From assembly GCA_031261425.1 (NCBI GenBank), contig JAISJR010000100.1, positions 1 through 44,626 on the forward strand: a stretch of 44,626 nucleotides of DNA, read 5' to 3'. This document shows positions 23,143 to 31,981 of the stretch, in pieces. The notes under the pieces are model-generated. The model saw only the letters and a program-made list of their open reading frames with translations, was not told the DNA's origin and did no database searches. The translations under genes and the position numbers were made by a program. The stretch's first letter is position 1. Each line of letters begins with the position of its first letter. The DNA comes from Planctomycetota bacterium (GTDB taxonomy: Bacteria; Planctomycetota; SZUA-567).

Positions 23143-25281
23143 ATGTTTTACTGGCGCACCGTTTGGTTGGCGATTGCTTTCACGTTGGGTTGCGGTTTGC
23201 TGGGACTGCGGTTGTATCAACTGCAAGTCATTCAAGCCGAGCATTACCGTGAAATGGGCAAAAAACGCACGCACCGGCTACAACAAGTCGCGCCGGCGCG
23301 CGGGCGGATTTTGGACCGCCGCGGACGCGCGCTCGCCGAAGACCGCCCGCGTTTTGAATTGTGGCTCCGTCCCGACAAACTCGCTCTCCCCGACTTTTCG
23401 CCGCCGGAAAATGATTTAGACCAATCCGCCGCGATTGGCGCGATTGCCAATTTGCCGTCGCTGAATCGTTTTATTGATTTTTTCCGCCGCCCCAACGAGC
23501 CGGTGTTGACCACACGCGCGCGCGTCGCCGAAGCCGTGCTGACGGCGTTGTTGAAAAACGGCGTGAAAAACGGCGTGAAAGACGACGACCCGGCGGAGGC
23601 GCGGCGCGTAATGGAAATGCCGCTATCGGCGGCGCTGGCGCTGACGCAAGCGCAAGCCAATCCTTACACGTCTGCGGAAATGGCGGGCTGGGAACTCCGC
23701 GCCTCGTCGAGCCGCGTTTATTATTACGGCGGTTTATTCGGGCATATTACCGGCTACGTCAACGCGCTTTCCGCCGACGAATATAAGACCTTGCGCGGCT
23801 ACTGGGCGGACGGCGAGCCGGTCGCCGGAACGGGGGCGCTGACGAGTAAAAACGCCGACGGCGGCGTGTTTTTCGCGCTTAATCCCGCCGGCGACGAAGC
23901 CGAAATTATGGCGTTGCGCGAAATTCCGCGTAACGGCGAAACGCAAAAAACGTGGGGCAATTTGCTCAATCCGATGGTCGGGCGGGCGGGCGTCGAGCAG
24001 TGGTATAACCAAGAATTGCGCGGCGAGCATCAGTGGCGCTTGGAGACCCTGACGAAAGTTCCGCGCGGTTGGCGGACGTTTATCGAAGTCGGCAGTCCGG
24101 CGCCGGCGAAAAACGGCGCCGACCTCACGCTGACGATTGACGCCGATTTTCAACGCGCCGTCCGCGATTTGACGGTCGAGGAATTGCGCAAACTCGCCAA
24201 ACAGCCGGAACATCGCGCGACGCTGGCGAAACATAATTTGACCGAATTTTCCGCCGCCGTGGTGGTGATGGACGCGCATACCGGCGCCGTGCGCGCGCTC
24301 GTCAGTTTGCCGGAATTTGACCCGAACGCGGTGCGGCAGGATTACGAAAAACTCCTCGCCGCCGCCGGCAATCCGTTGCGCAATCAGGTCATCAGCGAAA
24401 ATTATCCGCCCGGCTCGTCGCTGAAACCTCTCGTCGCGTTCGGTGCGTTGTCCGCCGGAAAAATCACGCCGGACACCGAGTTCGACTGCGAGGGCGTCGA
24501 GTATCTCGGCAACCGGCGTTACGTTTGTATGAACCGCGTCCACCACGGTTTCATCGGCGTCGCGAAAGCGTTGCGCGTGTCGTGCAACATTTTTTTCTAT
24601 CACGCCGGCGGCGCGCTCGGTATTCGCGGACTCGCGGCGACGCTCGCGGAATTCGGCATCGGCAAATTGACCGGCATCGACCTGCCCAACGAAGCGCCGG
24701 GTTATCTCGCGCCGGCGGCGTTCACCGGCAAAAATTGGTCGCTCGGCGAAACGTGGCATATCGCCTGCGGACAAGGAAAAATCGACGCCACGCCGTTGCA
24801 AATGGCGACGGCTTACGCAATGCTGGTCAACGGCGGCAAAAAGGTGCGACCGCATTTGCGCTATGACCCGCGCCGCGCGGATTTAACGGCGGCGGCGACC
24901 GTCAACTTGTCGCCGGCGGCGCTCGCGGCGGTGCGGGAAGGAATGTGGGAAGCGGTGCAGGGCGCGGATTATCCGCGCGGGACGGCGTGGCGGGACGGGC
25001 ATATTCCGGGTTTTGCCTATTTGGGAAAAACCGGTTCGGCGCAGGGCAAAAAGCCGGACACGCATGCGTGGTTCGTCGCGGCGGCGCCGGCGGCGGAGCC
25101 GGAAATTATCGTCGCGGTGTTGGTGCCGCTGGGCAATCACGGCGGCACGAGTTGCGCGTCCATCGTCCGGCGGATTATCGAAAAATATTTCCGCCTCGAC
25201 GAATTTCCGGCGGACGACGCGGACGTTGACGCGGGCGGCGGCGACGAAGGCGAATTTACCGGCGAGGCGGAAGAAGATTAG
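23143..25281 (+). CDS. mrdA: Penicillin-binding protein 2 (peptidoglycan transpeptidase, class B)
   Basis: The start chosen is ATG 23143 (MFYWRTVW), which begins the protein directly at its membrane anchor; there is no clear ribosome site. The 712-residue class B PBP has a transmembrane helix at about 8-25, then the pedestal domain with APARGRILDRRGRALA. The transpeptidase motifs are S425-S-L-K428 in PPGSSLKPL, S480-C-N, and KTG at 629-631. It crosslinks peptidoglycan for lateral wall growth, normally together with RodA, which is not in this window. The acidic tail (DADVDAGGGDEGEF) is unusual. The TAG stop is shared with the heptamer repeat that follows. Confidence 0.88.
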   Translation: MFYWRTVWLAIAFTLGCGLLGLRLYQLQVIQAEHYREMGKKRTHRLQQVAPARGRILDRRGRALAEDRPRFELWLRPDKLALPDFSPPENDLDQSAAIGAIANLPSLNRFIDFFRRPNEPVLTTRARVAEAVLTALLKNGVKNGVKDDDPAEARRVMEMPLSAALALTQAQANPYTSAEMAGWELRASSSRVYYYGGLFGHITGYVNALSADEYKTLRGYWADGEPVAGTGALTSKNADGGVFFALNPAGDEAEIMALREIPRNGETQKTWGNLLNPMVGRAGVEQWYNQELRGEHQWRLETLTKVPRGWRTFIEVGSPAPAKNGADLTLTIDADFQRAVRDLTVEELRKLAKQPEHRATLAKHNLTEFSAAVVVMDAHTGAVRALVSLPEFDPNAVRQDYEKLLAAAGNPLRNQVISENYPPGSSLKPLVAFGALSAGKITPDTEFDCEGVEYLGNRRYVCMNRVHHGFIGVAKALRVSCNIFFYHAGGALGIRGLAATLAEFGIGKLTGIDLPNEAPGYLAPAAFTGKNWSLGETWHIACGQGKIDATPLQMATAYAMLVNGGKKVRPHLRYDPRRADLTAAATVNLSPAALAAVREGMWEAVQGADYPRGTAWRDGHIPGFAYLGKTGSAQGKKPDTHAWFVAAAPAAEPEIIVAVLVPLGNHGGTSCASIVRRIIEKYFRLDEFPADDADVDAGGGDEGEFTGEAEED

Positions 25282-25373
25282 AGTTGAGAGTTTAGAGTTG
25301 AGCAGAGGTTGCGCTTCGCGCATTTTTAAGATAAAAACTCCACTATCTCAACTCTAAACTCTAAACTCTAAAC
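25279..25373. repeat. AGAGTTN heptamer inverted repeat with GCGCTTCGCGC core
   Basis: It starts at the PBP2 stop codon (TAGAGTTGAGAG). The core at 25309-25342 contains TTGCGCTTCGCGC and AAACTCC, and the right arm ends six bases before the ABC ATPase start codon. It is the third copy in this orientation. Confidence 0.8.
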
Positions 25374-25378
25374 AAACT

Positions 25379-26344
25379 ATGTCCCTGCTCAAACTCGAAG
25401 ACCTCGTCATTGATTTCGCCGTCGAAGGGCGCGTCGCGCACGTCGCGCGCGGCGTGTCGCTCACGATTGCGCCGCGGGAGGTCGTCGGGCTGGTCGGCGA
25501 AAGCGGTTGCGGCAAAAGCGTGGTCAGTTTGGCGATAATGGGCTTGCTCGAAACGCCGCCGGCGCGGATTGCCGCCGCCGAGTTGACGCTGAACGGCAAA
25601 GACCTGCTCGCGCTGAACAACCGCCAACGCCGCGCCATTCGCGGGCGCGAAATGGCGATGATTTTTCAGGAGCCGATGACTTCGCTCAATCCGGTTTATA
25701 CCATCGGCGACCAGGTGCGCGAAGCGTATCTCGCGCATAATGCCGACGATGACGCCTCCCGCGCGCTCGCCGCGCTCGACGAAGTCCATATCCCGAACGC
25801 CAAAAATATCGTCAATTGTTATCCGCACGAATTGTCCGGCGGCATGAAACAGCGCGTGATGATTGCGATGGCGCTGATTTGCCGCCCGTCGCTATTGCTC
25901 GCCGACGAGCCGACGACGGCGCTCGACGTTACGGTGCAGGCGCAAATTTTAGCGTTGTTGCGGGAAATTCGCGCGACGCAAAAAATGGGAATGTTGTTTA
26001 TCACGCACGACCTCGGCGTGATTGCCGAACTCGCCGACCGCGTGTGCGTGATGTATGCCGGACGGATTGTCGAGTCCGCGCCGGCGGCAAAAATTTTCGC
26101 CGCGCCGCGACATCCCTACACCCGCGCGTTGTTGAAATGCGTGCCGAAAATGCGCGGGGCGCGGGAGCGGCTCTACAACCTCGCCGGCACGGTGCCGAGC
26201 CCGTTTGCGTTGCCGCCGGGGTGCAAATTCGCGCCGCGCTGTGAATGGGCGACGCCGGAATGTCGGCAAATTGAACCGGATTTGCGGGCGGTCGCGGACG
26301 AACATTGCGTCGCGTGCCGGCAAGTTAAAGCGAGCGGCTCGTAG
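25379..26344 (+). CDS. Oligopeptide/dipeptide ABC transporter ATP-binding protein (OppD/DppD family)
   Basis: A 321-residue ABC ATPase. The Walker A is GESGCGKS, the signature LSGGMKQR, the Walker B LLLADEPTTALD and the switch His is in ITHDLG. The Q-loop is IFQEPMTSLNP, which together with the length identifies the OppD/DppD branch. The C-terminal oligopeptide-type extension has four cysteines (CKFAPRCEWATPEC and HCVAC), a layout known to bind an iron-sulfur cluster in some relatives. It would energise peptide or nickel uptake at the inner membrane. No permease or substrate-binding gene lies nearby, so it is an orphan here. Confidence 0.88.
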   Translation: MSLLKLEDLVIDFAVEGRVAHVARGVSLTIAPREVVGLVGESGCGKSVVSLAIMGLLETPPARIAAAELTLNGKDLLALNNRQRRAIRGREMAMIFQEPMTSLNPVYTIGDQVREAYLAHNADDDASRALAALDEVHIPNAKNIVNCYPHELSGGMKQRVMIAMALICRPSLLLADEPTTALDVTVQAQILALLREIRATQKMGMLFITHDLGVIAELADRVCVMYAGRIVESAPAAKIFAAPRHPYTRALLKCVPKMRGARERLYNLAGTVPSPFALPPGCKFAPRCEWATPECRQIEPDLRAVADEHCVACRQVKASGS

Positions 26345-26799
26345 TTTTTAGGTCGTGTTCACGATAAGTTGTCGTCGTTCCGGCGGTGGCTCCGGCGATG
26401 AAAAATCGAGTAACTTTTTTGTCGGCGCCGCCGTCAGGCGCGAATGCCGTATTTTCACGAACGAAAAGCATATTCACTAATCATCAAAAATTGTCAATTA
26501 GAGCGTTTCAATTTAATTTATTGCAGGCAAGCGCAGGCAATTGTAACAAAGTCAACACAGTTGTGTTTTTCCCTGTAACCACTTGCGTTTCCTGCAACAA
26601 ATTAAGTGAAACCGCTCTATCTAAGACAGATCCAAGCGCTCCACATTTTGTATTCGCGGCGCGGTAGCATTTCGCCGGAGGCAATGCTCGTCGTCGGCGT
26701 CATCATGGAGGTTCTCATTACTTTCTGCGCGTTCTACATTTTCAATTGGCACATCAATGATTGGCAATAATTCCACAAAATAGTAACGGAGAAAATAAA
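26345..26799. other. Junction between core genes and the AT-rich island
   Basis: No convincing gene is seen. Base composition turns more AT-rich here. A 117-bp element with long terminal inverted repeats lies at 26501-26617. From about 26620 to 26780 the minus strand is open without a good start (ending NVERLDLS), possibly a gene remnant. Confidence 0.5.
26501..26617. repeat. 117-bp element with ~27-bp imperfect terminal inverted repeats
   Basis: The left end GAGCGTTTCAATTTAATTTA then TTGCAGG pairs with the right end CCTGCAACAAATTAAGTGAA then ACCGCTC, with only a few mismatches. There is no coding capacity. Its size and ends fit a MITE-like element, at the boundary of the accessory island. 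Confidence 0.65.
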
Positions 26800-27639
26800 A
26801 TGACCGCCATTTCCCCCGCCAATGAAATCGTCCTCTATCAACCCGATGGCGCCGTCTCGTTAGAAGTCCGCCTCGAAAGCGAGACCGTATGGCTGACGCA
26901 GGCGCAAATGACTGAACTCTTTCAAACAACGAAACAAAACGTCAGTTTGCATATCAACCATATTTTCAAAGAGGGCGAACTTAACCGGGCTTCAGTTGTC
27001 AAGGAATTATTGACAACTGCCGCCGACGGGAAAAATTATCAGGTCGATTACTACAATCTCGATGTGATTATTTCCGTCGGCTATCGAGTTAAATCGAAAC
27101 AAGGCACACAATTTCGCCAATGGGCGAACCGCGTCCTCAAAGAGTATTTGCTGAAAGGATACGCCGTTCATCAGCGGTTTGAGCGCCTTGAACAACGGGT
27201 CGCGGCGACCGAAAACAAAATTGATTTCTTCGTGAAAACCGCCTTGCCGCCGGTGGAGGGGATTTTTTACGACGGGCAGATTTTTGACGCTTACGTGTTC
27301 GCCGCCGATTTGATTAAATCCGCCAAAAAATCGTTGGTTTTAATCGACAATTACATAGACGAGAACGTTCTTTTGCTTTTCGCCAAACGCGCCGCCGGCG
27401 TCGCCGCGACGATTTACACCGCTAAAATTTCGGCGCAATTGCAGAAGGATTTGGACAAACACCGCGAGCAATATCCGTCGATTGAATTGCGCCTGTTCAA
27501 AAAATCCCACGACCGTTTTCTGCTCATCGACCACGCCGTTTATCACCTCGGCGCGTCGTTGAAGGACTTGGGCAAACGGTGGTTCGCGTTCTCCAAAATG
27601 GAATGGAGCGCCGACGACTTGTTGCAACGAATAACGTAA
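26800..27639 (+). CDS. RhuM-like DNA-binding protein with PLD-like C-terminal domain
   Basis: The start is ATG 26800 after GGAG; an in-frame TTG further up is less likely. In this 279-residue protein, residues about 10-120 match the RhuM/Fic-associated family: EIVLYQPDGAVSLEVRLESETVWLTQAQMTELFQ, QNVSLHINHIFKEGEL, YYNLDVIISVGYRVKS, GTQFRQWAN. RhuM proteins are often linked to mobile or restriction loci. From about 160 the protein switches to IFYDGQIFDAYVFAADLI, SLVLIDNYIDENVL and SHDRFLLIDHAVYHLGASLKDLG. That resembles a phospholipase D-like (HxK/HxD) nuclease fold, with the His-Asp pair in place of the usual HKD. It faces the large operon convergently. Confidence 0.72.
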   Translation: MTAISPANEIVLYQPDGAVSLEVRLESETVWLTQAQMTELFQTTKQNVSLHINHIFKEGELNRASVVKELLTTAADGKNYQVDYYNLDVIISVGYRVKSKQGTQFRQWANRVLKEYLLKGYAVHQRFERLEQRVAATENKIDFFVKTALPPVEGIFYDGQIFDAYVFAADLIKSAKKSLVLIDNYIDENVLLLFAKRAAGVAATIYTAKISAQLQKDLDKHREQYPSIELRLFKKSHDRFLLIDHAVYHLGASLKDLGKRWFAFSKMEWSADDLLQRIT

Positions 27640-27661
27640 TCGTCCATTGGTGGACGATTAT
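27638..27661. terminator. Perfect hairpin between convergent transcripts
   Basis: TAATCGTCCA and TGGACGATTA pair around a TTGG loop. It overlaps the RhuM stop codon and lies about 60 nt beyond the end of the operon on the other strand. No T run follows, so it may be a weak bidirectional terminator. Confidence 0.45.
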
Positions 27662-27717
27662 GCCGTTGGTGATGGCGGCGAATTGCGTCTCGCGCTTCTG
27701 GTCGGCTTTACGGTGTA

Positions 27718-28095
27718 TTACAGATACTCGTCCTGCGACAATACTTCGGCTTTCGGCGCAAGGCACACCGCAATCCCATCGTCTTCATCGTTTTTATCGT
27801 CAAGGAGCAAGGCATATCCGCCGTTACGTTGGAACAACAATGTTCGAGGCGTGAAACGCTCTGCCGCATTTCCGCTCGCCAACCCGTTCAACAGTTTTTC
27901 GACCGTCTGTAATCGCGAGTTTTTATAGTCATTGAAATCACTAAACGCGCTTTCTTGTTCAGCGGTTATGCCGTCTTTTTCAAAATATGCTTTCGCCTTG
28001 ACGGTAACAACGTAATTGTTGCCGAACAAAGAAATTTCGGCTTCGGTTTTCCACCCGGTATTGAACGTGAGTTCGCCAAAAACTGAGTTATTCAT
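27718..28095 (-). CDS. DUF6985-like probable immunity protein
   Basis: A 125-residue acidic protein whose opening, VFGELTFNTGWKTEAEISLFGNNYVVTVKAKAYF, matches small proteins of the DUF6985/DUF2004 type. These are found mostly next to toxin genes and are thought to act as immunity proteins. Its start ATG overlaps the toxin stop by one base (TAATG), so translation is coupled, as is usual for toxin-immunity pairs. It is the last gene of the operon. The family is assigned from memory of the N-terminal pattern; the immunity role is inferred from position. Confidence 0.6.
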   Translation of the reverse strand: MNNSVFGELTFNTGWKTEAEISLFGNNYVVTVKAKAYFEKDGITAEQESAFSDFNDYKNSRLQTVEKLLNGLASGNAAERFTPRTLLFQRNGGYALLLDDKNDEDDGIAVCLAPKAEVLSQDEYL

Positions 28096-28679
28096 TATTG
28101 TTCACCATTTCCTTTCTTGACTTCCGAAATGCCGCCTCGGTGCGATATGTTATTATGAATTTCGCTCGGCACTGCCTGCATGGTTTTCATGTCATTACAT
28201 TCGTGCCAAGTATATCCGTTTTCCTTTCGCCAGCCGGCTACGTCTTCCGGCGTCCGTCCGCTTTGCCTTGCCAATTCGGCGTCCGCTTTATCAAAGTTGT
28301 CGGTTCGGACATCGGAGAAACCATCAATTTTAACTGTGCCTTTACAGATTTCGCTGAAATCCGGCTTTCCATCCTTGAACGATATGTGGTCAGTTCCGTG
28401 TTTGCCGAGTATCTTGCCCCACGTTTTGCCTTCGGGATTGGCTTTGCCGGGGACGTAGTCGCGGTCTGGATGCCAGTCGCCATTTCCGCGTTCACCGTCC
28501 CACCGTCCGTTATTGCCTTCAAGGGGGCAGTTATTGATATTCTCGTTGATCAAACCCAACGGTTTATCATACTCAATCATCGGCTGGTCAAATGCTTTTC
28601 CCGCCGACAACTTCCCCAAAGGGGAGTCCGCTAATCGATTAGCGGTGATTTCCGTAGTTTCTTTTAATGGTATATTCAT
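28095..28679 (-). CDS. HNH/Endonuclease VII-superfamily nuclease toxin (WHH type)
   Basis: A 194-residue protein whose C-terminal ~140 residues match a toxin domain widespread in polymorphic toxins: RGNGDWHPDRDYVPGKANPE, GKTWGKILGKHGTD, FKDGKPDFSEICKG, and finally YTWHECNDMKTMQAVPSEIH with HRGG. The W-H pair at 158-159 and the later His residues (175, 180) form the metal-finger nuclease centre, so DNase activity is predicted. The N-terminal ~55 residues are short and carry no PAAR, LXG or RHS delivery domain. Start and stop overlap the neighbours by 4 and 1 bases. It is the presumed effector of the operon. Confidence 0.75.
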   Translation of the reverse strand: MNIPLKETTEITANRLADSPLGKLSAGKAFDQPMIEYDKPLGLINENINNCPLEGNNGRWDGERGNGDWHPDRDYVPGKANPEGKTWGKILGKHGTDHISFKDGKPDFSEICKGTVKIDGFSDVRTDNFDKADAELARQSGRTPEDVAGWRKENGYTWHECNDMKTMQAVPSEIHNNISHRGGISEVKKGNGEQ

Positions 28680-31600
28680 AGCGTAGCCCCTTTTTCTTTT
28701 ATGGAATCAACCCATTGCTTATAAACCCGTTCACGGGTTTCCGCTTCGTCCTGCCCGCTACTAAAATACTTCATCAAGCATTGGCTTAGGGTCAAAATAA
28801 TTTCTTCGGAAGCGTTTGCAACAATCTGCCGCGCCATTTTCGCGAGTTCCGCGGTAAGTTTTGCGTTATCAGTAGCAGTTAAAACACTGTTATCCATTTG
28901 TTGCGGTCGAACACCCAATAAATCGGTTACGTGCCGCGAAAGTTTTTGGAAGTTATCGGCATTCCATATAGATAATTTACCGCCATCCCTGAACTCGGCA
29001 ATTTGCTCCTCGACAAATTCCCGGTTGCGCAACGATAGGGCAAGCGCATCTAAGTTGCGCTCGATTTCATTAACATCAAAGTCCAATCGTTCCCCGATTC
29101 TGCCTTGAATAAGCAAGAATACAAGTTGTTTTCTTATCCTCGGCGCATCGGTCGCGGCGCCGTCAATTGTTCCTACGTATGGTTTTTCCGCGACGCTACA
29201 TTTGTTCACTTGCACCAAAACCGGCTCAACCCAATCGTTCTGATAAATCGCCGCCACTCCGCGTTCAAGTTTTGCCAATTCCTTTATTTGTTCGTCATCA
29301 AGATTGGCGGCAAGTCCAACCAGTTCGCGGTCGCTTTGTTCCGGCAACCGTAGAATTATTTTGGTGTTGGTATTGCGGATAACCGACATATCGAGCAAAC
29401 CCGGCGATTGGTCGGCTATAATGAATCCCTCGCCGTAGGTTCGCATTTCAGCGATGGAATTTGCCAATAATTCAACTGATTTACCGAGAATATTTGAACT
29501 CTCCGCCGATTGTTCCGTTGAGGTCCGTTTGAGGAGATTATGCGCTTCTTCAAGCACGGTTATATGCGTCAGCGGACTATTGGTTTTGCCGGAAGTCATC
29601 CGGTATTCATTTAATTTCACCACCAGCAACCCCATAATGAGCGACTTGGTTTCCGTTGACCCCACACGGCTTAAATCGACTATTACATTTTTATCAAATA
29701 AATCGGCGTCGGTTAAATCGTTGCGGCAAAAAACCAACCCGTTTAATCCGTTAGTGAGTGAACGGACGCGGGTGCAGAGCGCGCCGGCGTAATCGCCTTT
29801 GCTGTCGGCGGAATACTTCGACTCGTTTATGACATTTTCTATCTGCTCCAACAAGTCAGTGAAGTTCGGGCAGACCTCGCCTTGGGGATTTTCCGAAGTG
29901 CTGAGATTCCACCCCGCGGCGACATACGCCCTTTCCATCGATTCTTTGAGTATTGCGGGCATCGCGGCATACATTGGCCAACAGGCGTTGAACAACTCGA
30001 CGAGCCGGTCTAAGTGTTCAAGGACGTGTATATCGGACGGAAACCTGAACGGGTTAATTCTGAGCAATGCGCCTTTTTTCGGATTAGTGCCATAAACGGA
30101 CACATCTTTAAACTGTCCGAACACGTTCTTATATTCGCCTTTCGCGGGTTCAATCACCAGAAACGGCGTCCGATACACACTTCTAATCTGCGATAAAATT
30201 TCATAAACCGTGTTGCTTTTGCCGGAACCGGTCGAACCCGTAATCAAGATGTGCATAGTCAACGAATCGCAGTCAAGACGAACCTCGGTATCGTTCTTCC
30301 TCCCCATATTGAAAATATTACCGAGAATAAAGTCGTTGCGGTTCTCGCTTTGATTATATCTAACGACTTCTTTGCCGAAATCGGCGTGCTCAATGACCGG
30401 GAAACCGCAAACGGACTTTCGCGGAAGCCCCATTTGGATGGCAAGTTCATTGCCGCTTACTAATGACGAAGCCGTTACAAACCCGACCGCCGAATCTGAA
30501 CGATATTCAAATACCGGATGAATAAAATTCGTGATATAATCACGGAGTAAAGGGATTTGTTTGGTGTTTTGGCGTCCCCAAAAATTTATTGCCGACGTTT
30601 CAACGCCGGATTTTTCGCCTCTCATCAGGGCTTTATACGTTCCCGCCGCCATTTCCGCCGTTTCTTGACTGTCGGACAAGAAGTATGCCGCGCACTCCCA
30701 CATTCCCAAACTCTCGCACTCGTCGATGCGTTTTAACTGCAAATCAATGCGTTCAAGTGTGTTGATAAGCGTTTTGTTTTGCCTTGTGAGTTGCATATTG
30801 TCGGAGGCGCCGGAAGTTAATCCTTTGGTTTGGGTTCGGTTTTCACTTTCACCAATGGAGTGGCTGTGATTTTTCCCTATCGTTTCGCTGTGGTTTTCCC
30901 CTATCGCTTCGTCGTGGTGTTCCCCTATCGTTTTGTCATGGTGTATCCCTATCGAGAAGCTGCCCATAATCGTCTTTCCGACTGTCTTTGCGATAAAGCC
31001 GCATATTGACAGTAATGTTCCACATTGAAATGCTATAGTAACTCCCGCATTTAATCCGCCTGAAATTGCGGTTGACACTGCTTGCCCGAGCGAGAAGCCG
31101 AAAGACCTGCCATTTGTTACGCTTTTCGAAGTTCCGTCAGTTGTGGTTTTGGTAGTTCCATCCGTAACGGTATTTGAAGTTCCGTCGGTATCGGTCAGCG
31201 ACGTTCCACGCGAAAACGCATCCGAGACGTTCAGCGCGGTGTTGGTTCCGTAACTTAACTGCATATTGGCGAACGGTGATAGTTGCGTGTAAATGGTTTC
31301 ATAAGCGCGTCGCGTTGCCGCTAATTGTTCCGCCGGCGTGCTTGTTGCCAAGACCACGGCGGTATAGCGTTGCCCCTGCATTGCGAGCGCGAGTTTCTCC
31401 AGCCCTTGTATAAACCGCTCGTTATCCTTGAACTCCTCGTCTTTGTTCTTGGCAACGCAAGAAACCGTCGCTATATTTTTTGATGGGATATTTTTCAGAA
31501 ATTCTTCCGCGGCGGTGTCCAACAAGTCCGCCGTCTTAACGCCGGGAAACTGACCGCCCAAGGCGTTGCGCAACGTGTCTTTAAGGGACTTGGTGGTGCG

Positions 31601-31981
31601 TTTGTTATCAAAGGAACGAACGCCCAGATAAAAATCCGTCTTCTGTCCGTTGCTGTCGGCAATGATAAACACGCCGCAATTAAGATTTTGCACGGAGTTG
31701 AAAACCGACGCAAATTTATAGGTTGAATACTCGTTGTTCTGATAGACCATTTCGGTTATCTTAAACAAGCGAATATCGCCGATGCGTTTCATATTTTCGT
31801 CTAACGGCTCAATTTCTAATTCCGTCAAGTTAGACAAATAATTTTTGAGGACAATATCGTCAACCAGTGAACTCGCTTCGGCGAGTTCACTTTTTAGCGC
31901 GTCAAATTTCGGCGCTTTACCGGACTCTGCCGGCAGGTTGCTTATCGCAATGCCGGTATTTTCATCGTTAATCGCGCTCAT
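28676..31981 (-). CDS. HerA/DUF87-type ATPase with peptide repeats
   Basis: An 1101-residue P-loop ATPase. The motor half has Walker A GSTGSGKS at 582-589, IEPAKGEYKNVFG, Walker B with catalytic Glu in LEEAH (810-814), and the Gln sensor in IIADQSPGLL (854-863). This is the FtsK/HerA/VirB4 architecture of hexameric DNA or protein pumps. The N-terminal ~250 residues look globular. Residues about 261-290 are Thr/Ser/Gly repeats (TDGTS type) and 296-340 a Gly/Ala-rich hydrophobic stretch. Residues about 344-383 are five 8-residue repeats (IGEHHDEA type), before a helical linker (395-425). Its ATG overlaps the upstream stop (ATGA). HerA homologues act with nucleases in known defence systems. Confidence 0.8.
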   Translation of the reverse strand: MSAINDENTGIAISNLPAESGKAPKFDALKSELAEASSLVDDIVLKNYLSNLTELEIEPLDENMKRIGDIRLFKITEMVYQNNEYSTYKFASVFNSVQNLNCGVFIIADSNGQKTDFYLGVRSFDNKRTTKSLKDTLRNALGGQFPGVKTADLLDTAAEEFLKNIPSKNIATVSCVAKNKDEEFKDNERFIQGLEKLALAMQGQRYTAVVLATSTPAEQLAATRRAYETIYTQLSPFANMQLSYGTNTALNVSDAFSRGTSLTDTDGTSNTVTDGTTKTTTDGTSKSVTNGRSFGFSLGQAVSTAISGGLNAGVTIAFQCGTLLSICGFIAKTVGKTIMGSFSIGIHHDKTIGEHHDEAIGENHSETIGKNHSHSIGESENRTQTKGLTSGASDNMQLTRQNKTLINTLERIDLQLKRIDECESLGMWECAAYFLSDSQETAEMAAGTYKALMRGEKSGVETSAINFWGRQNTKQIPLLRDYITNFIHPVFEYRSDSAVGFVTASSLVSGNELAIQMGLPRKSVCGFPVIEHADFGKEVVRYNQSENRNDFILGNIFNMGRKNDTEVRLDCDSLTMHILITGSTGSGKSNTVYEILSQIRSVYRTPFLVIEPAKGEYKNVFGQFKDVSVYGTNPKKGALLRINPFRFPSDIHVLEHLDRLVELFNACWPMYAAMPAILKESMERAYVAAGWNLSTSENPQGEVCPNFTDLLEQIENVINESKYSADSKGDYAGALCTRVRSLTNGLNGLVFCRNDLTDADLFDKNVIVDLSRVGSTETKSLIMGLLVVKLNEYRMTSGKTNSPLTHITVLEEAHNLLKRTSTEQSAESSNILGKSVELLANSIAEMRTYGEGFIIADQSPGLLDMSVIRNTNTKIILRLPEQSDRELVGLAANLDDEQIKELAKLERGVAAIYQNDWVEPVLVQVNKCSVAEKPYVGTIDGAATDAPRIRKQLVFLLIQGRIGERLDFDVNEIERNLDALALSLRNREFVEEQIAEFRDGGKLSIWNADNFQKLSRHVTDLLGVRPQQMDNSVLTATDNAKLTAELAKMARQIVANASEEIILTLSQCLMKYFSSGQDEAETRERVYKQWVDSIKEKGATL
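30850..30970. repeat. 24-nt repeats encoding IGxxHxxx units
   Basis: About five imperfect copies of a 24-base unit beginning CCCTATCG (plus strand) encode the His-rich 8-residue repeats of the ATPase. The copies differ at several bases, so the array is old or selected at protein level. Confidence 0.7.

Noticed and set aside
23734-24855. A 373-codon open frame on the minus strand
   Set aside because: Antisense to PBP2, whose catalytic motifs are all intact; no ribosome site.
26621-26780. Open minus-strand stretch ending NVERLDLS
   Set aside because: It looks partly protein-like, but has no credible start and runs into the RhuM gene; kept only as a possible remnant.
27640-27717. A gene between RhuM and the immunity gene
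   Set aside because: Only 78 bases, taken up by a hairpin and the ends of the two convergent units.
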